58,928 nt of DNA, taken from contig JAKAKJ010000081.1 of assembly GCA_021824575.1 (NCBI GenBank), positions 1 through 58,928 on the forward strand, written 5' to 3'. A model generated the notes under the pieces. That model ran no database searches, was not told the origin of the DNA, and saw only the letters and a program-made list of their open reading frames with translations. Source of the DNA: Chloroflexota bacterium (GTDB lineage: Bacteria > Chloroflexota > Anaerolineae > Anaerolineales > Villigracilaceae). The first letter of the stretch is position 1; each line of letters starts with the position of its first letter. Positions 7,783 through 17,540 of this stretch are shown in pieces. The position numbers and the translations under genes were made by a program.

Positions 7783-9110
7783 GGTGTAGAAGTTATAACA
7801 GGTATTTCTATTGTGGGCGTTATGGCAATTTCAGGCGTGGAAGTTATAGCGGGCGCTTCGACGGTACCTGTCGAAGCGAGAGACACGGTTCCGGTCGGGA
7901 CGGGAGGCGAGGCAAGATTCTGCTGGCAAATTTGCTCGGCGGCAGTCGCGTTATCCATAGCAATTTGATCTGAAGGAACGAGCGCCTGGATTTTCTGAAC
8001 AATTTGCAGCGCCTCGCCGCAGCGATTCAAGCGGGCCAGCACAAGTGCGTCGGTGAAATAATATTCGTCTACAAGCGGATCGCCCGCGGTAAGTGAAACA
8101 GGTTCCACTTTTTTCCCGTCATTGGTCATGCCGCCATTTATGGCCAGGCTTAATTCCTTGACGGCATTGGCCCAATCTGCATTGTGGTAATACATCACGC
8201 CCAGGTTGCCGTGCAGCCTCGGATCGGTTGGTGCGGCACTCACTGCTGATTGCGCATATTGTTGCGCTTTAGCAAACTGGCCGACATTAGCATAGGTGCG
8301 CGAGATCTGATAGGGAGCCTGCCAGTCTGTTGGATTAAGGGCATTGGCAACAGAGAATTCCTGAATGGCTTTATCAGAAATGCCAAGCGCCCTGTAGTTG
8401 TATCCAATCTGGAGATGCAAGTCTGCAATGTTGTTGTTGATCGCGGCCGCAGCCTGATATTCCTGGATGGAATCCTGATAGTTGGCGGTGGCTTGAAGGA
8501 CGTAACCGCGGGCGCGCAGCGTTTCGAGTGTATTGGGCGCCAGCGCAATGGCCGTCTGCGATTCGGTGATCGCTTTGGGAATCGTATCCGGCCCCTCATC
8601 CACCAAAATCTCGGCATAATAAGCATGGGCTATTGCGTTCTTCGGATCGAGTTCGAGCGCCTTTTGAATGGAAATCTCTGCATCCGGGTAATCGCCCTGG
8701 AAATCCAACGCCCAGGCGCGCACTGCATGCGCCATCGAGTTATTTGGATTTAAAAGCAAGGCATCTTCAGCGCTGGTCTGTGCGCCTTTGTAATCGCCGG
8801 CAAAAACCTGCACCTGCGCCATGGCAACATAGATCGCGGGGTCATTGGGCTTGACCGCAATCGCCTGTTGATACGCCTGAATGGATTGCAGAAGTTTTCC
8901 CTGCTGGAACAAATTTTGCGCGTCGGTTATGTAAGATTCAGGCGGACGCGTGGCCGTCGGCGTTGGCTCGAACGGCGACGGCGTATTGGGAATGATGGCT
9001 TTGTCCAGATAAAGTCCGCCAGCGATCAGCAACAATAGCAAAATAATGCGGAACCAATTGAAATGCTGGCGCCGCCGGTTCATACTCCATTTACTGCCTT
9101 TCAAATACAT
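7779..9110 (-). CDS. Membrane-anchored TPR repeat protein (first of pair)
   Basis: 443 residues. A membrane segment at ~19-36 (FRIILLLLLIAGGLYLD) leads to a FEPTPTATRPP linker and about eight TPR-like units (AQNLFQQGKLLQSIQAYQQAIAVKPNDPAIYVAMAQV, ANYQDSIQEYQAAAAI, SDKAIQEFSVANALNP, LHGNLGVMYYHNADWANAV), ending in a Thr/Pro/Ile-rich tail. The start may instead be the ATG at 9083 (MNRRRQ); neither has a strong ribosome binding site. It should display the TPR domain on the outer face of the membrane. Specific role unknown. Confidence 0.83.
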   Translation of the reverse strand: MYLKGSKWSMNRRRQHFNWFRIILLLLLIAGGLYLDKAIIPNTPSPFEPTPTATRPPESYITDAQNLFQQGKLLQSIQAYQQAIAVKPNDPAIYVAMAQVQVFAGDYKGAQTSAEDALLLNPNNSMAHAVRAWALDFQGDYPDAEISIQKALELDPKNAIAHAYYAEILVDEGPDTIPKAITESQTAIALAPNTLETLRARGYVLQATANYQDSIQEYQAAAAINNNIADLHLQIGYNYRALGISDKAIQEFSVANALNPTDWQAPYQISRTYANVGQFAKAQQYAQSAVSAAPTDPRLHGNLGVMYYHNADWANAVKELSLAINGGMTNDGKKVEPVSLTAGDPLVDEYYFTDALVLARLNRCGEALQIVQKIQALVPSDQIAMDNATAAEQICQQNLASPPVPTGTVSLASTGTVEAPAITSTPEIAITPTIEIPVITSTP

Positions 9111-9187
9111 ATAATCATCTTACCATCCGCCGCAAACCAGCGTCAAGCAGGCATTCTAAGCAAGCTCTAATTCGCAATCACCTATGC

Positions 9188-9193
9188 TAAAAT
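9188..9193 (+). promoter_or_regulatory. Possible -10 of trmD giving a leaderless transcript
   Basis: TAAAAT (overlapping TATGCT at 9183) ends 6 bases before the trmD ATG and there is no Shine-Dalgarno sequence. A leaderless mRNA would result. The -35 region is not convincing. Confidence 0.35.
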
Positions 9194-9199
9194 CCAGCC

Positions 9200-9931
9200 A
9201 TGCAATTCGAAGTATTCACGCTTCTGCCCGAAGTTTTTTCCCCATATCTTGAAAGCAGTATTTTGCAGCGCGCGCGCCAGCATGGATTGATTGACGTTCG
9301 AGTCCACAACATCCGCGATTACACACACGACAAACATCACACAACGGACGATATTCCCTACGGCGGCGGAGGCGGGATGGTGATGAAGCCGGAACCAATT
9401 TTTGAAGGCGTCGAATCCATCCTTGGACCGAAAGCGGGTTGCCCGATCATTTTACTGACTCCGCAGGGACGCGTTTTCAATCAAACCATCGCGCAGGAAT
9501 TATCCGGCCACGAAAAAATCGCATTGATCTGCGGACGCTACGAGGGCGTGGACGAGCGCATCCGCAAACATCTGGTCACGGATGAAATTTCCATTGGCGA
9601 TTACGTTTTGACCGGCGGTGAAATTCCAGCGCTGATTCTCATCGACGCGGTTTCGCGTTTGATTCCCGGCGTGCTCGGTGATCCCGACGGCGCGGCAGAC
9701 GACTCACACGCGTCAGGCTTGCTGGAATACCCGCATTACACGCGCCCGCCTGAATTCCGCGGCGAGAGCGTGCCGGACATTTTGCTTTCGGGTGATCACG
9801 CGAAGATTGCGAAATGGCGTCGCGAACAATCCTTGTTGCGAACGCTGGAGCGCCGTCCCGATCTTTTGGAAAAAGCGCAGCTCACCGACGAAGATCACAA
9901 ATTCCTTTTGAAACAGAAGGGAAATCGATAA
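9200..9931 (+). CDS. trmD: tRNA (guanine-N1)-methyltransferase TrmD
   Basis: 243 residues, typical length. It methylates N1 of G37 next to the anticodon using S-adenosylmethionine, preventing +1 frameshifting. SPOUT/trefoil-knot motifs are clear: [90 protein letters not shown]. It is not beside rpsP/rimM/rplS as in many genomes; here it precedes an MFS transporter by 39 bases. Confidence 0.97.
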   Translation: MQFEVFTLLPEVFSPYLESSILQRARQHGLIDVRVHNIRDYTHDKHHTTDDIPYGGGGGMVMKPEPIFEGVESILGPKAGCPIILLTPQGRVFNQTIAQELSGHEKIALICGRYEGVDERIRKHLVTDEISIGDYVLTGGEIPALILIDAVSRLIPGVLGDPDGAADDSHASGLLEYPHYTRPPEFRGESVPDILLSGDHAKIAKWRREQSLLRTLERRPDLLEKAQLTDEDHKFLLKQKGNR

Positions 9932-9970
9932 CTTTTGCTTTCTTCTTAATTCTTTTTTGCGGAGGGCATC

Positions 9971-11242
9971 GTGACACAAAAATTTGGGTACGGGAAAATC
10001 TTTCTGCTCGGCTTCGGCTTCTTCGGCGTGAGCATCATCTGGGGAGTATATAACGCCTTCGTGCCGATCTTTTTGCAAGACAAATTTCATTTGGAACCGG
10101 CAGTCATCGGTTTCTTCATGACGCTCGATAACATCGCGGCGCTCTTCATCCAGCCGCCCGTCGGCGTTTGGTCCGATCGTTTGCGGACGAACATCGGACG
10201 CCGCATGCCATTCATCTTGATCGGCGCGCCAATTTCGGCGATTGCTTTCGGGTTGATTCCCATCGCGGCTATTCTTCCGTTCTTTGTTGCTTGCACAAGC
10301 ACATTGCTTCTCAGCATGGCTTTCTGGCGGACGCCGGTTATCGCATTGATGCCTGACATCACGCCGTCTGAAAAACGCTCGCAAGCCAACGGCATCATCA
10401 ACTTAATGGGCGGACTCGGTGCGATCATTTCGTTCCTCGGCGGAAGTGCGTTGTACAAAATGAATCCATCGTTTCCGTTCTGGCTTGGATCCGCTCTGGT
10501 TGTCATTTCCGCGATCCTTGTTTTTGTATTTATCAGAGAACCAAGAGATTACAAAGAAAGTGAAAAACAGCCGAACATGTTCGAGAGTCTGCGCGAAGTT
10601 TTTCAAGACGAAGACAAATCCGCACTTCGCCTACTGTTCGCGATTTTCTTTTGGTTCCTCGGCTACACCGCCATCGAAGCGTTCTTCACGCTTTACGCGA
10701 AAAATTATCTCGGCATGAACGAAGCGGATGGAAGCCGCCTGCTCGGTCATCTTTCGCTATTCTTTGTTTTGTTTGCTTTGGTCGCTGGCCTGATTGGTGG
10801 AAAGATCGGGCGCCGCGTGACAATCTCATTCGGCATCATCATGTTGGCAGCATTGATTGCCGGAATCTATTTCACTCCGCCCGCAACACTCACAACTGTG
10901 TTAACAAAACTTCCAGTTCTCGGACAAATTCCGGTCATCAGCATTTTCCTGATGCTGGCGGGAATCGCCTGGGCGCTGATCAACATCAATTCTCTGCCAA
11001 TGGTTGTTGACATGACGACCGCCGCGCGCCTCGGCACGTTCACCGGGCTTTATTATTTGTTCTCGACACTTTCCGCCATCGCCGGGCCAAACGTCAACGG
11101 CTGGCTGATTCAATTGACCGGCAACGACTACAACATGATCATGTTTTTCTCGCCGATCTTTTTGATCGTCGCGTTGGTGCTGATGCTTGGCGTCCGCAGA
11201 GGCGAAGCCGTTCAGACGGAACCAGCCGCGCTCGAAGCGTGA
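9971..11242 (+). CDS. MFS transporter (sugar/GPH-like)
   Basis: 423 residues with about 12 hydrophobic segments. The N-terminal half has the loop GVWSDRLRTNIGRRMPFILIGAPISA, a variant of the MFS loop 2-3 signature also found in sucrose/maltose carriers and GPH cation symporters. The middle loop (REPRDYKESEKQPNMFESLREVFQDEDKSAL) separates two six-helix halves. GTG start at 9971 is supported by GGAGGG 4 bases upstream. Its stop overlaps the start of the BMP lipoprotein gene, hinting at co-expression with the importer. Substrate unproven. Confidence 0.85.
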   Translation: MTQKFGYGKIFLLGFGFFGVSIIWGVYNAFVPIFLQDKFHLEPAVIGFFMTLDNIAALFIQPPVGVWSDRLRTNIGRRMPFILIGAPISAIAFGLIPIAAILPFFVACTSTLLLSMAFWRTPVIALMPDITPSEKRSQANGIINLMGGLGAIISFLGGSALYKMNPSFPFWLGSALVVISAILVFVFIREPRDYKESEKQPNMFESLREVFQDEDKSALRLLFAIFFWFLGYTAIEAFFTLYAKNYLGMNEADGSRLLGHLSLFFVLFALVAGLIGGKIGRRVTISFGIIMLAALIAGIYFTPPATLTTVLTKLPVLGQIPVISIFLMLAGIAWALININSLPMVVDMTTAARLGTFTGLYYLFSTLSAIAGPNVNGWLIQLTGNDYNMIMFFSPIFLIVALVLMLGVRRGEAVQTEPAALEA

Positions 11243-12315
11243 TCCACTTCCTGCTCAAGCCGCCGCCTAAAACAAAGTTTTCCACCACATCCTTCGTGAC
11301 GATAAACCGGCTGCCGTTTCTGATCCTCTTCCTCGCCCTGACGCTTTCCGCGTGCGCGCCAACTCCGCAGGATTGTGCGAAGGCCAACGTTTTTTGCGCG
11401 GGGCTGGTTACTGCATCCGGTTCGGTCAGCGATAACGGCATCAATCAGCAAGCCTGGTTTGGATTGCAGGATGCAAAAGCCGCGGGCCTGGTTGACAGAA
11501 TTGATTACATCGAAACCGTCGACTCGCGTGACCGCGCGAAGAACATTGAATTCTTCGCGGAGAATGGATATGACGTTATCATCACGGTCGGCTCCTCGCT
11601 TTCCGACGGCACAATCGCGGCCGCACAAAAATATCCAAACCTGAAATTTATTGGCGTGGAACAAGAGCAAACAGAGAAATATCCCAACGTGGCCGGCCTG
11701 GTCTTTCATGAGGATCAAAGCGGATTTATGGCAGGCGCGTTGGCTGCGATGATCACACAAACAAATCATGTGGGCGCAGTCTGCGAGGCAAAATTTATTG
11801 ACGCCATGCGGAGATATTGTGATGGCTTTCGAGCCGGTGTGCTCTATATCAACCCAAATATTGATGTAATGCTGGCGTATCGCGATGGCTCGCAGGAAAA
11901 ATTGTTCAATGATCCGGGCTGGGGAACCGCGGCAGCATCACAGATGGTCAATGATGGCGCAGATATTATATTTGCGGCTGGAGGCGGCACAGCAGATGCC
12001 GCACTGGAGACCGCGGCCCATGACGGCATGTATGTAATCGGTTCGGAAACGGATGTTTACGCGCGTTTAACGGGAATCCGCTCTCAGCTTGTATCCAGCG
12101 CGGTCAGCGACGTCCGCTCCGGTGTCCGGGATTTGATGCGACTGGCCAGGAGCGGCCAACTGCCATCGGGAGATTACTTCGGTCAAACGGGTCTTGCTCC
12201 GTTCCATGATCTTGAGAATCAAATCTCGCCAGGTGTCGTCGAAAAATTGAATACCATCCAATCGGGTTTGAAAAACAGTTCTATACAAACTGGAATTCCA
12301 TATATTAATCCTTGA
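11239..12315 (+). CDS. BMP-family lipoprotein, ABC substrate-binding protein (first copy)
   Basis: 358 residues. Lipobox LTLSAC is followed by a Bmp/PnrA-type periplasmic-binding fold: ASGSVSDNGINQQAWFGLQ, IETVDSRDRAKNIEFFAENGYDVIITVGSSL, PNLKFIGVEQ, LVFHEDQSGFMAGALAAMIT. Family members bind purine nucleosides. The GTG at 11239 overlaps the MFS stop; another GTG at 11296 gives a more compact signal peptide and is a real alternative. It lacks the long Ala/Pro linker of the next copy. It is separated from that copy by a clear promoter, so it may serve the same importer under different control. Confidence 0.85.
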   Translation: MIHFLLKPPPKTKFSTTSFVTINRLPFLILFLALTLSACAPTPQDCAKANVFCAGLVTASGSVSDNGINQQAWFGLQDAKAAGLVDRIDYIETVDSRDRAKNIEFFAENGYDVIITVGSSLSDGTIAAAQKYPNLKFIGVEQEQTEKYPNVAGLVFHEDQSGFMAGALAAMITQTNHVGAVCEAKFIDAMRRYCDGFRAGVLYINPNIDVMLAYRDGSQEKLFNDPGWGTAAASQMVNDGADIIFAAGGGTADAALETAAHDGMYVIGSETDVYARLTGIRSQLVSSAVSDVRSGVRDLMRLARSGQLPSGDYFGQTGLAPFHDLENQISPGVVEKLNTIQSGLKNSSIQTGIPYINP

Positions 12316-12336
12316 TTGCACCGTATGGCACAAGTC

Positions 12337-12365
12337 TTGCACAAAGGTGTGTAAGGCTGTATACT
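12337..12365 (+). promoter_or_regulatory. Promoter of the BMP importer operon
   Basis: TTGCAC (12337-12342), 17 bases, TATACT (12360-12365). It gives a leader of about 110 bases before the ATG at 12481. I recognise no riboswitch in this leader. Confidence 0.7.
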
Positions 12366-12480
12366 TTTGCCGAATACGCGCCGTTAATAATTGAGGAGGT
12401 GCTTTCACAAAAAAGTGATCCCTTTCGTTTTTCATCGGTCCCCACATTAACTTCCTAAATTAAACAGGAGAAGAAGAATA

Positions 12481-13656
12481 ATGAAAAAGCTTTACTCACT
12501 TATGGCCCTTGTGTTATTGGCCTCCATGCTCTTAAGCGCTTGCGGTGCCACCACTCCCGCCCCAGCCGCAACCCAGGCTCCGGCCCCGGCTACTTCAGCG
12601 CCTGCCGCAACGTCAGCTCCCGCGACGCAGCCAGCTGCTACACAAGCATCTTCAGGCACAGCGCCGGATTGCACGCAGGCGAATGTTTTCTGCGTCGGCG
12701 ATGTCACTGACGTCGGTCACGTGGATGACAAATCCTTCAACCAGTCCACCTGGGAAGGCCTACAGAAGGCCAAAGCCGATGGCAATGCTGATTGGATTCA
12801 ATACATTGAAACAGCAGACTCAAAAGACTACGCCAAGAACATTGATACATTCGCACAGGCTGGTTACAAGGTCATCGTGACCACTGGCTTCAACCTGACT
12901 GACCCTACGTATGCAGCCGCCAAGAAATATCCAAATATTTTGTTCATCGGCGTGGACCAATTCCTCTCCAAGGATGCCAACCACCCCGATTGGCCGCTCC
13001 CGAACCTGGTCGGCCTGGTTTATAACGAAGATCAATCCGGTTTCCTGGTCGGTGCTTTGGCTTCCATGATGTCCAAGTCGCACACCATTGGCGGCGTGTT
13101 CGGAACCGACGCAGTCCCGCCCGTATGGCGCTATGGTGAAGGCTATCGCGCGGGCGCGGCCTATGAAGATGCCAAGAATGGAACCAAGACCACGGTCATC
13201 AATGTTTATCACAATGATGTTGGCTTCGATAAAACCTTCACAGACCCAACCTGGGGCGCAACCACCGCTCAATCCATGATTGACAAAGGCGCCGATGTGA
13301 TCTTCGGCGGCGGCGGCTTGACTGGCAACGGCGCGGTGGATAAGGCTGCTGCTGATAAAGTGCTGGCCATCGGCGTAGATTCAGATCAGTATTACACCTT
13401 ACCCGAGGCCGACGCCTATCTGCTCACAAGCGCCTTGAAACCCCTCACGGCTCCTGTCGCTGAATTGATCGGCATGGCGAAAGCTGGGAAATTCCCAACA
13501 GGCGGTCTGTATTTTGGCGCAGCCGGCTATGCTCCATATCACGATACAGCCAGCCTGGTCCCGGCCAATGTGGATGCCGAAATGCAGGCGCTCCTCAAAG
13601 GTCTGACGGATGGCTCTATCAAGACCAACGTTCCGCCGGTAAAACCGGCTCAGTAA
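12481..13656 (+). CDS. BMP-family lipoprotein, ABC substrate-binding protein (second copy)
   Basis: 391 residues. Signal peptide with lipobox MLLSAC (Cys 21), an Ala/Pro/Thr-rich linker to ~60, then the BMP domain: VDDKSFNQSTWEGLQKAK, IETADSKDYAKNIDTFAQAGYKVIVTTGFNL, PNILFIGVDQF, LVYNEDQSGFLVGALASMMS, YGEGYRAGAAYEDA. It should capture the substrate, probably a nucleoside, outside the membrane and deliver it to the permeases downstream. AGGAG lies upstream of the ATG. A strong hairpin follows, so this gene is likely expressed above the permease genes. Confidence 0.9.
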   Translation: MKKLYSLMALVLLASMLLSACGATTPAPAATQAPAPATSAPAATSAPATQPAATQASSGTAPDCTQANVFCVGDVTDVGHVDDKSFNQSTWEGLQKAKADGNADWIQYIETADSKDYAKNIDTFAQAGYKVIVTTGFNLTDPTYAAAKKYPNILFIGVDQFLSKDANHPDWPLPNLVGLVYNEDQSGFLVGALASMMSKSHTIGGVFGTDAVPPVWRYGEGYRAGAAYEDAKNGTKTTVINVYHNDVGFDKTFTDPTWGATTAQSMIDKGADVIFGGGGLTGNGAVDKAAADKVLAIGVDSDQYYTLPEADAYLLTSALKPLTAPVAELIGMAKAGKFPTGGLYFGAAGYAPYHDTASLVPANVDAEMQALLKGLTDGSIKTNVPPVKPAQ

Positions 13657-13675
13657 TCTGATTTAATCAACTTGC

Positions 13676-13712
13676 AAGGGGAAAGAGGTCTTCCTCTTTC
13701 CCCTTTCTTTTT
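13676..13712 (+). terminator. Intra-operon terminator/attenuator after the binding protein
   Basis: Arms AAGGGGAAAGAGG (13676-13688) and its exact complement (13693-13705) with a 4-base loop, followed by TCTTTTT. Placed between the binding-protein gene and the permeases, it probably lowers read-through so that binding protein is made in excess. Confidence 0.85.
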
Positions 13713-13747
13713 ATGACATTATTCGATTGATTATCAAGGGAGCTTGA

Positions 13748-14875
13748 ATGCAAAGCACCGCTGAAAAAGGATTCATAAAGCGACTGGGCCAACTGCTGGA
13801 ACCTTTACTTGTGCCTTTCCTGGCCATCTTCACAGCAGTCATTCTCGGTGGGATCATTATAAAAGTGGTCGGCGGTGATCCAATCGCTGCTTATAAAGGC
13901 CTTGTTCAGGGAGCCTTTGGCTCTCCCCAAGCTTTGAGCGAAACTGCTGTATGGTCTACGCCTTATATATTTGCAGGATTGGCAGTGGCATTGGGTTTCA
14001 AAGGAGGTCTATTCAATATTGGCGCTGAAGGCCAACTGGCGTTCGGTGCCGTGGCCGCGGCCTTGATTGGGTATGCGCTGCCCGGCTGGCTGCACACAAG
14101 CATTCCTCCCTACATTCACATTCCCCTTGCGGTTGGGGCAGGCGTGCTGGCTGGGGCGATCTGGGGTGGCATCCCGGGCGCGCTGAAAGCCTATACAGGG
14201 GGACACGAAGTCATCAATACCATCATGATGAACTATATTGCCCTTAACATCACTTCTTATCTTCTAAATGGGCCCATGAGAGACCCTAATCCATTGAACT
14301 TATCTGCGCGCACGCCTGAGATTGCAGTCAGTGCGCGTATTCCCCCAATCTTCGATATTCCCGGCATGCGCATCCATTGGGGATTCGTTCTTGCATTGCT
14401 GATGGCCGTTGTGGTCTGGTGGCTTCTGTGGAAAACCACGCTCGGATTTGAAATTCGAACCGTTGGCGCCAACCCCGACGCGGCTAAATATGCAGGCATC
14501 AACGTCAAATGGATCATCACGTTGAGCATGGCACTTTCCGGTGCGTTGGCGGGGTTGGCTGGTGCCATAGAGGTCACCGCATTGAATTACCGTCACGAAC
14601 TTGGGTTTTCAACCGGCTACGGTTTTGACGCCATTGCTATCGCTCTGCTAGGCAAAAATAATCCTTTTGGTATCATACTGGCCGCCATCCTATTCGGGGC
14701 GATGCGTAATGGCTCAACACGAATGCAATTTCTGACACAAATACCCGTTGACATCATCTCCGTGATACAAGCCTTGATTCTCCTCTTCGTCGCGGCAGAC
14801 GCGATCATCCGTTTCATTTATCGCATCCGTGCCCATGAGGAACGAGTTGTTTTAACACGCGGCTGGGGCGGCTAG
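13748..14875 (+). CDS. ABC transporter permease, BMP/nucleoside type (subunit 1)
   Basis: 375 residues, about nine to ten hydrophobic segments. The branched-chain-permease-like motif GGLFNIGAEGQLAFGAVAAALIGY and the cytoplasmic loop FEIRTVGANPDAAKYAGINVKWIITLSMALSGALAGLAGAIE mark the BPD_transp_2 family, as in YufP/NupB nucleoside importers. It pairs with the next gene to form the channel. It sits 9 bases before the second permease. Confidence 0.92.
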   Translation: MQSTAEKGFIKRLGQLLEPLLVPFLAIFTAVILGGIIIKVVGGDPIAAYKGLVQGAFGSPQALSETAVWSTPYIFAGLAVALGFKGGLFNIGAEGQLAFGAVAAALIGYALPGWLHTSIPPYIHIPLAVGAGVLAGAIWGGIPGALKAYTGGHEVINTIMMNYIALNITSYLLNGPMRDPNPLNLSARTPEIAVSARIPPIFDIPGMRIHWGFVLALLMAVVVWWLLWKTTLGFEIRTVGANPDAAKYAGINVKWIITLSMALSGALAGLAGAIEVTALNYRHELGFSTGYGFDAIAIALLGKNNPFGIILAAILFGAMRNGSTRMQFLTQIPVDIISVIQALILLFVAADAIIRFIYRIRAHEERVVLTRGWGG

Positions 14876-14883
14876 GAGGCAAC

Positions 14884-15954
14884 ATGGACTGGCGGCGTTT
14901 TGCTATTATTGCTCTCGTTATCGTGATCATGTTCGGGACAGTGGTACTGATTGGCACTTCCCAGAACACCCCTCTTGTCATTATCACCAGTATGATGGCG
15001 ACAACAATTGCGGTGGCCACTCCGTTAACGCTTGGCGCACTCTCCGGTATTTATTGCGAACGCGCCGGCGTGGTCAATATCGGCATTGAAGGTATGATGC
15101 TGGGAGCCGCCTTCTTCGGCTGGCTGGCTGCCATTTATATGAACACCATCTTTCATTATCCCGCCATGCCCAGTCTGATTGTCGGCGTGATCGCTGCGGT
15201 TTTGACCGGCGGCTTATTTGCTCTATTGCATGCGGTTTTGTCCATCACTTTCAAGGTGGACCAAATCATCGGCGGGACCGTGATCAATATTCTGGCCACC
15301 GGCATCACCGGCTTCTTGAACCGTCAACTTTTTTTTGGAGCCGGGAGTGTTTTTCAGGGTCACATCCCGAATGCGCCGGGCGTTCTGCCCACCATTCGCA
15401 TTCCCTGGCTTGCTGATATTCCAACTGTGGGCCGCATCTTTGAACAGCAGCCCATTGCAATCTCTGCCATCCTTCTGGTTATCATTACTCATTTCGTTTT
15501 GTTCCGTACGCGTTGGGGACTACGAACGCGCGCGGTCGGCGAACATCCACGCGCAGCTGATACGGTCGGCATAAATGTAATCCGCATGCGCTATATGAAT
15601 GTAATCATTGGCGGTTTTCTGGCAGGTTTGGGCGGCGCTTATTTCACTCTCGAATCGATTTCTTCCTTCGAAGCAAACATGACCAACGGACGCGGCTTCA
15701 TTGCCCTAGCTGCCATGATTTTTGGAAATTGGACACCCTTTGGGGCATGGACGTCCGCGCTCGTTTTCGGCGCCGCGCAAGCCTTGCAGATCAACTTGCA
15801 ATTCTTCCGGGAATTGATTCCGCCTCAATTGGCAATTCTTCAAAACTCTTACGTAGTCGGCCTGGCTCCTTATCTCCTGACCATGCTGATCCTGACCGGT
15901 ATCATAGGCAAGACCATCCCGCCCGCGGCCGATGGTCAGGTCTACGAGAAATAG
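14884..15954 (+). CDS. ABC transporter permease, BMP/nucleoside type (subunit 2)
   Basis: 356 residues with about nine hydrophobic segments. Family signatures: LTLGALSGIYCERAGVVNIGIEGMMLGAAFFG and GLRTRAVGEHPRAADTVGINVIRMRYMNVIIGGFLAGLGGAY, the coupling loop for the ATPase. GGAGG precedes the ATG. It forms the heterodimeric channel with the previous gene. Confidence 0.92.
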   Translation: MDWRRFAIIALVIVIMFGTVVLIGTSQNTPLVIITSMMATTIAVATPLTLGALSGIYCERAGVVNIGIEGMMLGAAFFGWLAAIYMNTIFHYPAMPSLIVGVIAAVLTGGLFALLHAVLSITFKVDQIIGGTVINILATGITGFLNRQLFFGAGSVFQGHIPNAPGVLPTIRIPWLADIPTVGRIFEQQPIAISAILLVIITHFVLFRTRWGLRTRAVGEHPRAADTVGINVIRMRYMNVIIGGFLAGLGGAYFTLESISSFEANMTNGRGFIALAAMIFGNWTPFGAWTSALVFGAAQALQINLQFFRELIPPQLAILQNSYVVGLAPYLLTMLILTGIIGKTIPPAADGQVYEK

Positions 15955-15963
15955 GAGCATGGC

Positions 15964-17514
15964 ATGACAGAGAATGATGTTGTTCTGGAAGCAAAAGAAA
16001 TTACCAAACAATTTCCTGGTGTGCTTGCCAACGACCATGTAAGCATTGACTTACACAAGGGTGAAATCCATGCGCTGCTCGGTGAAAACGGCGCAGGCAA
16101 GACCACGCTGATGAACATCCTTTACGGTTTGTATAGGCCGGATTCGGGCCAGGTATTCGTCAACGGAAAACCGATCGTGATTCATTCGCCAAAAGATTCG
16201 ATTCAAGCTGGCATCGGCATGGTTCACCAGCACTTCATGTTGATCCCGGTCTTCAGCGTGGCGGAAAACATCATGCTCGGCGACGAGACCACCCATTTGG
16301 GTGTGCTGGATATCAAAGCTGTGTCTCAGCGCGTTCGCGACTTGTCGCATCAATACGGACTTGAAGTGGACCCTGACACCAAAGTTGGGCAGCTATCGGT
16401 GGGCGCCCAGCAGCGCGTCGAGATCGTCAAAACGCTTTACCGCAACGCAAACATCCTCATCCTGGATGAACCGACCGCCGTTTTGACCCCTCAGGAGACT
16501 GAAGACCTGTTTCGCATCATGCGCCAGTTGGCCGCGCGCGGTGTTTCCATCATCTTCATTACTCATAAATTGAAGGAAGTGTTGGCCGTCGCGGACCGAA
16601 TCACCGTGATGAGAGCCGGGCATGTGGTTGGGACTACGAAGCCCAATGAAACGAATGAACCCAAACTGGCCTCCATGATGGTTGGCCGTGAAGTTATTCT
16701 CACAGTTCAAAAACAGCCAGCCAAACCCAAAGACGAAGTTTTGCGCGTCGAAGATTTGAGCGTGCTCGATGACCGGGATCTCGAAGTTGTCAAAGGCGTG
16801 TCATTTGACGTTCACGCCGGGGAAATTCTCGGCATCGCAGGCGTGCAAGGCAACGGGCAGACCCAGCTTGCCGAAGCACTGACCGGCTTGCGTCCGATTA
16901 AGAGCGGGAAAGTTTTTATATCAGACAAAGATGTCAGCGGCAAAACGCCGCGTCCAATCATCGAAACCGGTCTCGCGCACATTCCCGAAGATCGTCAGCG
17001 CCACGGTTTGGTGCTTTCCTACACAGTAGCGGATAACATGGTATTGTGCAATTACTACCTTAAGCCCTTTGCGAAATGGGGAGTTCTCCAACAGGATAAA
17101 GTGGATGAAAATGCGCGCAGGTTGATCAAAGACTTCGATGTTCGCACGCCCTCGCCCTATGTGCCAACATCCAAGCTTTCGGGAGGCAACCAACAAAAGG
17201 TGATCGTGGCGCGTGAGCTGAGCCGGCCCATCAAATTACTGATCGCGTCACAGCCAACCCGGGGCCTGGATGTCGGTTCGATTGAATACATCCATAAGGA
17301 AATCGTCGCGATGCGCGACCGCGGCATTGGCGTGCTTTTGATCTCTGCTGAATTGGATGAGATCATGGCTTTGTCCGACCGCATCGCAGTGATGTACCAG
17401 GGCCAGATCATGGATGTCATCAAGGCGGGCCAAGCTACCAAAGAGTCTTTGGGATTGTTGATGGCAGGGATTAAACCATCAGTGGCGGCCGAGGCTGCTG
17501 CGCCAAAGCCATAA
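15964..17514 (+). CDS. ABC transporter ATPase with two nucleotide-binding domains
   Basis: 516 residues, two fused ABC domains as in ribose/nucleoside importers. Domain 1: Walker A GENGAGKTTL, signature LSVGAQQRVEI, Walker B ILILDEPTAVLTPQE. Domain 2 has a degenerate Walker A without lysine (GVQGNGQTQ), signature LSGGNQQKVIVAREL, and ASQPTRGLDVGS in place of a normal Walker B acidic pair. Degeneracy of the second site is usual in this family. It powers the two permeases upstream and ends the operon. Confidence 0.93.
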   Translation: MTENDVVLEAKEITKQFPGVLANDHVSIDLHKGEIHALLGENGAGKTTLMNILYGLYRPDSGQVFVNGKPIVIHSPKDSIQAGIGMVHQHFMLIPVFSVAENIMLGDETTHLGVLDIKAVSQRVRDLSHQYGLEVDPDTKVGQLSVGAQQRVEIVKTLYRNANILILDEPTAVLTPQETEDLFRIMRQLAARGVSIIFITHKLKEVLAVADRITVMRAGHVVGTTKPNETNEPKLASMMVGREVILTVQKQPAKPKDEVLRVEDLSVLDDRDLEVVKGVSFDVHAGEILGIAGVQGNGQTQLAEALTGLRPIKSGKVFISDKDVSGKTPRPIIETGLAHIPEDRQRHGLVLSYTVADNMVLCNYYLKPFAKWGVLQQDKVDENARRLIKDFDVRTPSPYVPTSKLSGGNQQKVIVARELSRPIKLLIASQPTRGLDVGSIEYIHKEIVAMRDRGIGVLLISAELDEIMALSDRIAVMYQGQIMDVIKAGQATKESLGLLMAGIKPSVAAEAAAPKP

Positions 17515-17540
17515 TCAGAATCTCTTTCTCATCTTCCCGG

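Noticed and set aside
9713-10384. 223-codon frame opposite trmD and the MFS gene
   Set aside because: Spans two well-supported genes on the other strand and shows no family features.
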